From Symbiodinium natans (Eukaryota > Sar > Dinophyceae > Suessiales > Symbiodiniaceae), in contig CAJNDS010002204.1 of NCBI GenBank assembly GCA_905221605.1, positions 466,501-530,500 on the forward strand: 64,000 nucleotides of DNA, read 5' to 3'. The notes below the pieces were generated by a model. It saw only the letters and a list, made by a program, of their open reading frames with translations, searched no databases and was not told where the DNA came from. Of the stretch, positions 55,241-64,000 are shown one piece after another. A program made the translations under genes and the position numbers. Each line of letters begins with the position of its first letter. Within the stretch, counting starts at the first letter, position 1.

Positions 55241-57019
55241 GTTTGAACTGGCCAGGCTTTGGATTTTGCCGGCGGCCTTTGTGGCCTCTTGCCTCGAAGG
55301 ATCACAGATTCTGACGCTCATTTCCTGCATGGGTCTCAGCTTTTGAGTCATGCACTTTGTAGGAGCACGGCCTGGAGCAAAACCCAAGCCAGGGGAGGTG
55401 CTGTCTCTGCACTGGTGCCAATGACGTCATTTATGCGACTTTGTGCTCGTGCGTGCCATGTTTTCCCTGCCTGCAGTTCTTGCCGTCGGTTCCCGCGGAC
55501 TTCATCAGCGAAAGCTCAAAGACGTGCTTTCAGCAGTACTCGAGCTGGGGAGAAGACGGTGCAATGTAAAGGCGCCAGGAAAAGGAGCGAGTGAGGCCCT
55601 AGGCAAGATTCTCTCTTGCGCACCATGTGTGAGTATCAGCGCAAGACCGGCATGTGCCCCTTGCTGCATGCCTAATTTTGCATATTTCTGTGCGTACCCT
55701 TGTGTAGAGACTAGCCATCTGCCGCAGCGCCGGCCGGAAAGCGAGATTGGAGACGTGTAACGTGACACAGAGGGGGTGGGCTGCATGTCGCCATGGCCTG
55801 GCTCTCGTCCTTACAGATTGGCCAAGGCTGCTTTGCTGCCATTTGCTGCCCACTCATGTTGTGTTCCTTTGTCTTCCCTTTTATGCCGCAATGCAAAGCA
55901 GAGTGCAGGTTTGGGAGCTCTGGAATGCGCCAATCCTTGAAGCTTGCTTTCCGTTTCAAGCAGGCATTCAATCTTCCTTGCCCATGCCATGACGCATAGA
56001 CTCGGCATAGACCTTGCGCTGGAGTGCTGTGAGATGCAGGCGACGAATACGATCATTGCACCACATGTGAAGAATGGGGATTGGCAGAAGGCACCTTGAT
56101 GTGTGGTGCTCGATGTGCTGGGGTATGCTGGAGCCGAATCTGGCAGGCCTTTCAGATCCTGAAGGTGCGACTACTAGCAGTGCGCTACTGTAGCAAATCT
56201 AACAACCCATTTGGCAGCCACGCGTAGCGCTCCCCGAAGTTATGCCAGGACGCCGGGCGCGGTGCCGATGCAGGGGCCCTTGGAGACATGGACGGCGGTG
56301 CTGTCGATGGACGAGAAAGAGCCGGGATTCTGTGTTGACAGAGGTCGTGCACTTCACGTTGGGACTGCGGTCGTGCGTCCGCAACTGAGTGGCACGTGAA
56401 GTCCTTGACACCTTGACATGTCACGAAGCACATGTGCATTTTTCAAAGCTCGACAGCCCATTTGCGGCAGCCACTCACTGTTTGCTGAGGCTTCAACAGC
56501 TGCATGGGAGGCGGAATCAGCCAGTGTGGAGAGATGAGAACAACCTGTGGAGCTGTGTTAAGCCGTGTGGCATACCGTGGATTTCCCAACGACGCTGGCA
56601 AGACGGGCCTTCGCATGCAGGTGGCATTGTCAATCCTGCCCTGGATTGCTCGCTTGCGTCTGAGCCTTGCGCTCGGTTCTAAGAGAAGGCTTGAAGAGTT
56701 TCATACGGAGTTGCAGGGAGGGTCCGAGAGCATTTTACATGGGGGCTATGGGAGTCCCCATAAGGGAGCCCCTCTGGCGCCATGGGAGCCTCCGAAGCAT
56801 CCCTTGAGGCCCGGACCAGCACTTCTTCAGCTCGGCCCTGACCGTTTGCAGCCGAGCGGCTCGGTGGAGAGAAGCCCAGGCCTCGGAGGACGTTATAAAA
56901 CGAAAATGGTTGGAAAATGCACTTATGTTACATGCGGCTGCGCTCCGTCAGGTACTGTAATGTATTAGTGCTGTGCGGAAGCATTTTGGTGAAGGTGTTT
57001 GGTCGTTTGGTGCTACTGC
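55241..57019. other. Low-evidence stretch, possibly 5' PPR exons
   Basis: A piece near 56600 (TGLRMQVALSILPWIARLRL) and one near 55259 (DFAGGLCGLLPRRITDSDAH) look weakly coding. The PPR gene may begin here, but no PPR motif could be confirmed. Confidence 0.3.
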
Positions 57020-59620
57020 TGGGTATGACGGACGAAGGGGGCAGTTGCATGCTTGAGGCGTTGGCCATCCTTTCGCAGAACCCTGTGCCGTCCCTGGCCA
57101 CGTGCCAAGACCGGTTGATTGTCAGAAGTCCTTTGCTTGGTAAGCGCAAACTTCTGACAAACCAGGTAGCACACTCGGCGGCAATGGCTGCGTGCGAGAA
57201 GGTGGTTGTTCGAGCATGAAGCATACGTCAGCTGGCAGCTTTTCACACTCTGAGTGAACATCGAGACTCATTTCTCTCCAGCAAGGCAGGCAAGTGGAAG
57301 ATGGTGCTGCACATGCTCTCCTACCTGACCACGTTGCGGTTGCAGCCGGACGGCATGTGCGCTGTGTGCCTCGTCCGAGATGGCAATCAGCAGTTGGGGC
57401 AGGATCGTATCGCCTTCACTTCATGTGTGGGTGCTGGGCTCTGCTGCTGTGCGCATGACAGCGAGGATTGTGACAAAGACGTTGCACTGTGCCAAGGTGC
57501 CATTGAGAAGATAGGCCTTTGGCAAGCAGCACTGCAGCTGCTGGAGGAGAATTGCTGACACGTGACACCTACACATCATTCGCACAGTTTCTGGAGCGGT
57601 TTAGGAAGTTTGAACTGGGATGTCGAAGGTCCACTTAGTTTTGCCCTTGCCTCTTGGCAAGAAGCGCTGGACAAACGCAGAAGAACCTGCTGAAACATTG
57701 AGTGGAGAATCCTTCAACCCAACAGGAAGCAGGTGTGGCAAGCCCTGGCCCTAAAATCACCAATTGAGTGGGAATGGCTCCAGCACACCTTGAAAGCTTA
57801 CGAAGAAGGGCGCCCTGAAAGTTCCTTACTTCAAGCCCTGAAATATTTGCTGCCCTACAGGGTGCAGCAATCGAAGGAAGCCTCGGAAGGAGCAAGAAGC
57901 TTGGAAAGGCCGAAAGTCATCCAAATGCAAGGAGTGGTCGGCAAGAGGCACTTAAACAACAAAGCTAGTGATAGTAAATATGTCAGGGAATGCCACAGGT
58001 GCGAATAAACAAAAGCCAGGCACAGCCAAGCGCACTGCCCCCGGTTTGTCCGTGTCGTGCTTGTGGGCCGATCCGATCATTGTGCCCCAAATCTTCAAGC
58101 TCGATAGCTGATGAGAACAGTGCACCCTGCAGGATATGAAGGGTTTCGCCTTGCAGGCGTGCAAATGGGCAGTGATGAGCGCTCGATGTTTTCAACTTCT
58201 GTTGGCCTAGACTGTCACAACACCAAGAATTGGCGAGGCTGACGTTGTCAACATGTCCGGAATACTGAGCGCCATGGAAAAGGGACACAGGTGCTTGCAA
58301 CTGTTTGCAGCTTTTCGCAGGTTGATTCTTTCTGTAGAGTAACCGGCAGTTTGCACACACCCCCATAAACAGACATGCGGAGGTGGAAGAATGCACTTGC
58401 GCTCGTTTCCGACATGACTCTGAAATCGCTGGAGCCCTATGCGTGCCATGCCATTGCCAAAAAGTAACCCAGCTGAGAACTGAGTTGGTTTTTTCACAGG
58501 CTTCGGCCATCCACTATCAGCTATTCCGCGGTCATCAGCGCATGCGAGAAAGGCGACTTCACACCGCCCTTTCGGCCTTGAACATGTATGCGGCCGTCGC
58601 ATTACAATCACAATGGAATAAGTGCGTGGGCCTGCCAAAGGATAAAAGCTCCGGGTGAGTGTCTGCTGCGCAGGTCAAGTCTGGGAGCAAGCTTTGCACC
58701 TCTTTCAGGAGGTGCGAACCTGGCTGGGGTCAGTGTGTTCACATCTTCCAGAAGCTTCTGGTTGGAGTCTTCATTTTCTGCAGATGCAAGCTTGGACTGC
58801 GGCAGAGGCGTGCAACGCACGAGACAAGTGGTGCCCTGAGGTGAGAGACTACATCCCCCTGGACGTGGCGATTATGAGTGCAGTGACGGCAGCCTGCGAT
58901 GTGGGCGGACGTCAGGCACTCATCTTCTGACATATGTCACCACAGGCACGTGGCAGTGGGTGGCCTTCTGTAGGTGTTTTGGTGAAGTAAAAGTGGGACT
59001 ATGTAGCGAATAGCATTGAAGGTGAAAAACTTGTGCTGGAGTACCCAGTCACCTTCCGCCAACAACCGAGGCTGGCAAGATGCGCTAAGCCTTCTTCAGG
59101 CTACATCTGCATTGTCTATCCAGGCACCTCCTATGTTGCGAGTGTCAGCAGGGGGGGAGGGGTGCAACAGAGTGGGGATGCTGCAGGGTACTGCAGTGTT
59201 GTACAACGCCTGCATCAGCGCGTGTGGCCGTTGGCGACTAAGTGACTCGTGCACAAGATAAATTTATCCACAGACACTCGTGACCTATCTGGTAAGGATC
59301 TATGCAGTGGGAAGCTGCGCTCTCCATCTTGCGATCGCAGGCCCATCGCTGTGGATCCCAAGCGCATCACGACTCGGCTGCTGGGCCTGTGCTGAGATCG
59401 GGTCCGATGCGACCGGCCGGAACTGCGCTGTCCAAGCCTGCGCGGCTGCCAGAAGGTTGCGGACCCCAGCAATCACTGCATGAGATGGCATGGCAGCCTC
59501 CTCGAGCCATGTCGTTCTGCTCGTCTTTTCGGTACGAAGAGATCCGAGTGGCCCATCAGGTGGTCTTTGGCTGCTTCACTGGTAGAAGGCGCTGCTGTGT
59601 GCTATTGTGTGTCCCAGCAC
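57020..59620 (+). CDS. Pentatricopeptide-repeat (PPR) protein, multi-exon, partly degenerate
   Basis: Successive exons encode PPR helices of the type common in dinoflagellates (organelle RNA binding). They are LEALAILSQN (about 57052-57081); VAHSAAMAACEK (57166-57201); AGKWKMVLHMLSYLTTLRLQ (from 57286); DRIAFTSC (to 57424); AIEKIGLWQAALQLLEE (from 57497); LRPSTISYSAVISACEKGDF (from 58500); VWEQALHLFQEVR (about 58677-58715); DVAIMSAVTAACDVGGR (to 58910); WQDALSLLQA (from 59071); AVLYNACISACGR (to 59229); and SMQWEAALSILRSQ (from 59297). Introns 57202-57285, 57425-57496, 58911-59070 and 59230-59296 are GT-AG with AG|G or AG|GA acceptors and keep frame. After ACEKGDF at 58553 the next helix (HTALSALNM) is one base out of frame, so this unit may be broken. 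The ends of the gene are unknown. Confidence 0.75.
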
Positions 59621-59624
59621 GTTG

Positions 59625-61086
59625 ACGTGACAACGGTGGAGATGGCAAGCTCAGGTTGCCATCACAACACCACACTGTCTGTTTTCAGCTGAGACGTTGT
59701 GAGTGCTGCATGTTGTGTTGCAGTATGTTGCAGCTACGCCGAGGTCGTCTTTGCAGCATGCCTGGCTTGTCAGAGTCCAAGGTTTGCAGAATGCTTTCTG
59801 CAGCTGCTTATTAGCAGACGCAATTATGGCTTTGTTGTTTATTTTGTCTACCGTTGTATGTCGGAAGAGTTTCTTTCAAGTGGCGAACGCACGCACATGT
59901 TGTGATGGCTGCAGGGCTGCACGCCTGTTGCATGACTGTAGCATTCTGTAGCAATTTTCCATGTCGTGGTTTCAGGGCCTGTGGCAAGGAAGGTTTTGCA
60001 GAACTGGCCATCTCTTCAGATCTCTTAGCGCAGGCTCTGAAATCAAATTAGAGTTTACATATTTGCGGACATCATGCCATCCTGCAACACCACGACACTG
60101 CAAAGGCGGAAGTGTCACTCCTGAGGTCAACAGTTGATCACTGCGCGAAGAATGTACTTTGCGTGCACACCTCAAGCACGCGCCAGCTGAAAAGCCAAGC
60201 TATGTCAAGCTTTGCTGGAACTGTTCAGCTGTCGCGACGATCGTTTTCAGACAGATGAAGAAGACCAAGGCTGCTGAAGTCACGGAGCAAGTCGGAAGAG
60301 GCCGGCTCATGTGCAACCTATGCTGAGTGCAGACAAAGATCGATGCACGAGATCCAGTCCTGCTTTAATCCCCTTGATGCCAGCACCTCCAAGTGAAGCG
60401 AAGCTGAGGGTCTCCGTATGCCTGCGTATTAGTTTCTAGCAATCAGCCAGCGTAGTCAATCAGAGTTAGAGTAGCGCATGTTTTCTTGTCCCAGCACAGG
60501 AGGAGATTCTGGTGGAAGGTTCGCATCGGCGTGGTGCTCAAGCTATCTCGAGCTCCTTCTGGGGCCTGTGAGCGTGAAAGCAGTCGTCTGTGGTCAGGTC
60601 CCTAGCTCAATATCCGCGCCGTGTGGCGAAGACAGAGGCCCTCTATTTCTAAAGTCCAGCACTTGCTGTCTTGGTGGGGTCAGTGGGTCGGCGCATTAAT
60701 GTGTTTAAGGTTGCGTTTAGAATTTTCTCTGCGTCGCTCCACGCCTCTAACATCCCACGAGGGGCTGGCAGAGGTACAAGGTCAACCAGCGGTCAATTCT
60801 GCCCAGTATCAGCCAGCAGTTGGTGAGGTTGATAATCAGTGCGTCACCACCGGCCTCACACGTGGTACTCCATGGACTGGAGAAGGGATTGGTGCAGTCA
60901 GGCTAATTATTGCATCTGTTCCCAGAAGCTGGTGGTCGGGGATGCCGGTGGGGAGTGGTTCTGGTGACATGGGTGACCGCCCCCCAAAAGAAGAAATGGG
61001 GCCAACGGAAGGTGGTGGGAATGCTCCCTGTAAACTCCTGGGCCCGACGCCTCAGTTAACTTTGCGACCAGGCTGTCGGAGAGCCG
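59625..61086. other. Low-evidence stretch with one long ORF
   Basis: A 238-codon plus frame (60621-61337) is open but Arg/Cys/Gly-rich, and competing frames overlap it. A piece near 60765 (RYKVNQRSILPSISQQLVRL) is protein-like. Nothing can be assigned. Confidence 0.3.
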
Positions 61087-61425
61087 ATGTCTCCAACATG
61101 TGCATCTCCGAGCAATGCCATCATCTTAGTTGTTGTGCAGACTCGTGCTTGCACAGCTCGCAGATGCTCGGAGCAGTTTGCCGCACACCTTATAGAGACC
61201 TTTGCAGGTGTCTGCTGCTGTGGCTCGGAGACTTCTCGATGTCCATCGGCTGCGGTCCACGTGATCAACCACGGCGATGTCCTCGTGGAGCTTGTGAATC
61301 TTCGTTTGATGTTCGACATCAGCACCTGCTGCTGTGATCTACACAAATACGCCAGCACGATGGACATCCTTCATTTCGATTTACAGAGCTTTGTCTGCCG
61401 AGGCATGGGCATGAATCATGACTGA
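61087..61425 (+). CDS. Candidate exons of unknown product
   Basis: The frame includes ARRCSEQFAAHLIETFA, then a possible donor (TTTGCAG|GTGTCT), and VINHGDVLVELVNLRLMFDI with DLHKYASTMDILHFD. It ends at TGA 61423-61425. It has protein character but no recognised family. It overlaps the end of the 238-codon ORF in another frame. Confidence 0.33.
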   Translation: MSPTCASPSNAIILVVVQTRACTARRCSEQFAAHLIETFAGVCCCGSETSRCPSAAVHVINHGDVLVELVNLRLMFDISTCCCDLHKYASTMDILHFDLQSFVCRGMGMNHD

Positions 61426-61429
61426 CCCA

Positions 61430-63180
61430 GCGTATCCCAAAAAAGCATCCAATCCAACACGCTGAGATAGCCACAACGTTGGATTGCATGCTTTATTGGC
61501 ATACGCTGTGAGTTCTAATTCGTGCTCGCGCGTCGGTACGCCAAGCACTCTCAAACCCTGCCAGACTCGAGGTGGACGGTGGATGATGGGGTCATGTAAT
61601 AGTGGCAGAACTCCGAGCTCGAAGTTGTTGAATCTGGAAGTTCTGGACGAAGTAAAGCTATGCGAGAGCTCCGCGACTGATGCGCGACCGTGCTGCCCGT
61701 TCGACGCAAGCAACTGAGCTCCTCGCAGCAGAATCTTTGCCAGCTTGACAAAGGCTACGAGTCACACGGCATCATCCGTTTGCTCAGAGGCCACTGCAGT
61801 AGCAGTGCCCGTGCTTGCACTCTTACAGTGCGCTGAAATGTCTGGACACGCTGCATGTTGCATTGGCCTGACACGGCCGCTGTGCCGTCTCGCGTGGTAT
61901 GTCACAGTCCAAGCCTCTTGGCTTAATTGCAGATGTGATTCAGAGAATGCACCCAGTAGCAATGCAAGACAGGCTGGCATCTAGCTCACTGCACAACAGC
62001 TAGCGTGCACATAAGATGGCAGCTAGCGTGCGCATAAAGTTTGCACACATGAGCTGTGGTTTGCAGTTTGCAGCATAGTCAAATATCCAATTGGCTGAGC
62101 CAGTCGCTCAGCCGCTCCATGGATGGAGGCGCAGTAGCAGTGGCCTGTGTCGGTGTGTTGAGCAGATCTCTAGTACTCTGTCGAGTAAGAATAGAATCTC
62201 AGCAACTGTACTGTAGCCAGATCTTGACCTTGGGGTTTCGATATGCTGAGCCCCGTTATGCACTCACCGATGTGAACCCTTGCTGCGATGCCAGGTACAT
62301 AGCATGGCGTCCGCTCCTCAAGGTTTGCTTCGACGAAGCGCTATCGACTGAACCCGACTAAAGGACGAAGTTCTGCGGCCAAACCGTGCAGACGGAGCTG
62401 GAGGCGGAAAACATCCCAAAACGTCCGTAATCTGTCCGCATGTGTGCGAATGTCTGGGGAAAATGCATTGATTTCAGCTTACAGTATCTTTCTTGCCTGC
62501 TCAGAAGCACTTATCCCCGGCAGGGTTGTGCAGAGGTCGGATAGTCTGCCCCCCCCCCCCCAAGGCCCTAGAAAGCCTCCTCAATGTATGGGATGTATAG
62601 CTCTACGTCCCTTGCAGGCCATCATTGCCGGCAGCCAGCGGCAAGTTGCAGCTCGCTGCACGTTGTACTGCACTGGATTGGTCGAGGTCCGGCTGCGTGC
62701 ATGTCGGTTGAGTATCTGTCGGTGAGAGTGAGGCGTGTATGTGCGTGTATACACTACAGTGACACTACAGTATGTACAGCATTTGGGAAGGCCGCTCGTG
62801 AGGACGAGCGTCAGCAGCTTCGCGACAGGCCTCACATGGCCTGAAGCTGCACTGCACCACATGTCATGTAAGTCATGTACGTGTCATTCACCACATAAGC
62901 AGCACTCGGCAACTTGCAGGCAAATTGCTGCAGGCGCTGACTCGGGAGGACACCGTGAGTCGACCGGTGATGGCTGCAGCGAATGCAATTATGTTGTAAG
63001 GAGCTTGGACGCGGGGTGCGGGCCTTGAGCGGGATTGTGTCCTTCGGAATGTTTAAAGCAGAACGCACATCCGAACGATTCACCGTTCATGTTTATGTCA
63101 GAAGTCTTTGTGTCGAGCCCTTTGGCAGCTGTCTGTTACCAGGTTTCTTCGGGGACAGCTTTGCTGCCAGCCGTCCCGCG
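61430..63180. other. Stretch with no supportable gene
   Basis: A poly-C run lies at 62549-62561. No exon of clear quality was found on either strand. Confidence 0.35.
62549..62561. repeat. Poly-C tract
   Basis: An uninterrupted run of C residues. Confidence 0.9.
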
Positions 63181-63184
63181 CCAG

Positions 63185-63368
63185 AGGCAAGCTTGATTAC
63201 ATTGAGTATGTACTTTGCGCGCAGCAGTTGTCAGCGCTGGCCAGTGGCAAGGCCTCGCAGAAGCTGGTGCAGCAGCCCACGTTGGACAAGTGCAGAGCAG
63301 ATCGCAAGATCCTCAGCGTTGGCTGCAAGACCGTTGCAGAAAAAGGGGATGTGTTGAGGCACTACTGA
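63185..63368 (+). CDS. Candidate terminal exon of unknown product
   Basis: The frame reads GKLDYIEYVLCAQQLSALAS, GKASQKLVQQPTLDKCRADR and KILSVGCKTVAEKGDVLRHY, then TGA at 63366-63368. It is helical and protein-like throughout. The upstream exon and the family are unknown. Confidence 0.38.
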
Positions 63369-63469
63369 CAAAGACTGCGAATGGATCCTGCGAACAGCCT
63401 TCTCCATTCGAAACAAGGCGCGGGGATACTGAAGTTGAGTGAGGAGCCTTAAGCAGGATGAAAAGTCGG

Positions 63470-63720
63470 ATGAAAGATGAAGCAGCTCTCATGGAAGTGC
63501 AGCCTGGGTGCAGGTGATCCAGCGGCGGAGGGAGAGTGAAGCCCCACTCTTGGCCTTCGTTCGTTAGTTGAATCGAGGCGTCCCCCCAGTCGCTGGAGTC
63601 TGACATCTTTGGCAGGTCGACGCGGATGCCGCTGAAGAGGCAGTCGCGCCTTGGACAGGTTTGGACAAGAGATGACAACAGCGGATATTCTTCCGTGGTT
63701 CGAGTGTAAAGGGCAACAAG
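63470..63720 (-). CDS. Minus-strand candidate exon of unknown product
   Basis: The minus frame reads PRRDCLFSGIRVDLPKMSDS, SDWGDASIQLTNEGQEWGFT and LPPPLDHLHPG, which is a strong globular signature. The exon probably covers about 63660-63505, with CACCCAG|GCTGC as a possible GC donor. It is convergent with the plus-strand exon at 63.2-63.4 kb. The family is not recognised. Confidence 0.42.
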
Positions 63721-64000
63721 ATTCTTAAGTAGCATGTTGCAAGAATGCAAGAGTATGCAGCTTGGGACAGAAGGCCTCAATCTTCAGTCGGCGCTGTCAA
63801 CGCTAAAAAACTACGTGGAGTGTACGAGCGTCAATGGTCAGCTCAGTTTCCGGCCTGTAGCCACTGCGGCCGCGCAAAGGCCCGCAGCCGCGCAGTCTCC
63901 ATGCGACTTGGAGGAATTCAGGTAGGGCCGCGCGGACTCTTGCAAAAACAACATGAAGCAACGATCACAACAGTCAGTGAACAGTCCTTAACTTAGATGG

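Noticed and set aside
1..64000. CRISPR arrays, bacterial operons, prophage, insertion sequences, reverse transcriptase
   Set aside because: No regularly spaced repeats, no ribosome-binding-site-led ORF series and no transposase or reverse-transcriptase motifs were seen on either strand.

Overview
The window looks like nuclear DNA of a dinoflagellate, most likely a Symbiodiniaceae or Suessiales relative. Coding sequence lies in short exons separated by introns of about 50-200 nt. Almost every junction that can be rebuilt ends AG|G, and about half begin with GC or GA instead of GT. No bacterial operons, ribosome binding sites, tRNA or rRNA genes, CRISPR arrays or intact transposons were seen. 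Base composition is near 50% GC, with many microsatellites and homopolymer tracts.

Layout. 0-0.46 kb: 3' end of an unknown gene. 2.7-5.8 kb: a glutathione S-transferase (GST) gene of at least eight exons. 8.6-8.9 kb: a second GST-like C-terminus. 13.4-14.2 kb: a bacterial-type endonuclease I interrupted by a spliceosomal intron. 16.5-17.8 kb: a minus-strand gene of unknown product. 18.9-20.1 kb: a TBC-domain Rab-GAP. 21.1-23.9 kb: two coiled-coil or Ala-rich candidates. 25-38 kb: mostly fragmentary unknown exons on both strands. 38.8-39.9 kb: radial spoke head protein 9. 41.7-43.9 kb: unknown exons. 44.3-48.3 kb: KH-domain exons around a single-exon ubiquitin-like/ankyrin gene. 49.5-52.5 kb: a sperm-tail PG-rich (SHIPPO) repeat protein with four 393-bp tandem units. 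53.9-55.2 kb: an Ala/Gln/Pro-rich gene with mini-exons. 57-59.6 kb: a pentatricopeptide-repeat (PPR) gene. 61-64 kb: small unknown exons.

Most recognisable genes are on the plus strand, as expected for dinoflagellate unidirectional gene arrays, with a few minus-strand candidates between them. The genes do not form one pathway. They cover redox or detoxification (GST), nucleic acid degradation (endonuclease I), membrane traffic (TBC), the axoneme (RSPH9, SHIPPO), and RNA binding (KH, PPR). The exon and intron models were made by hand from reading frame, splice dinucleotides and remembered family motifs. Most 5' ends are unresolved.
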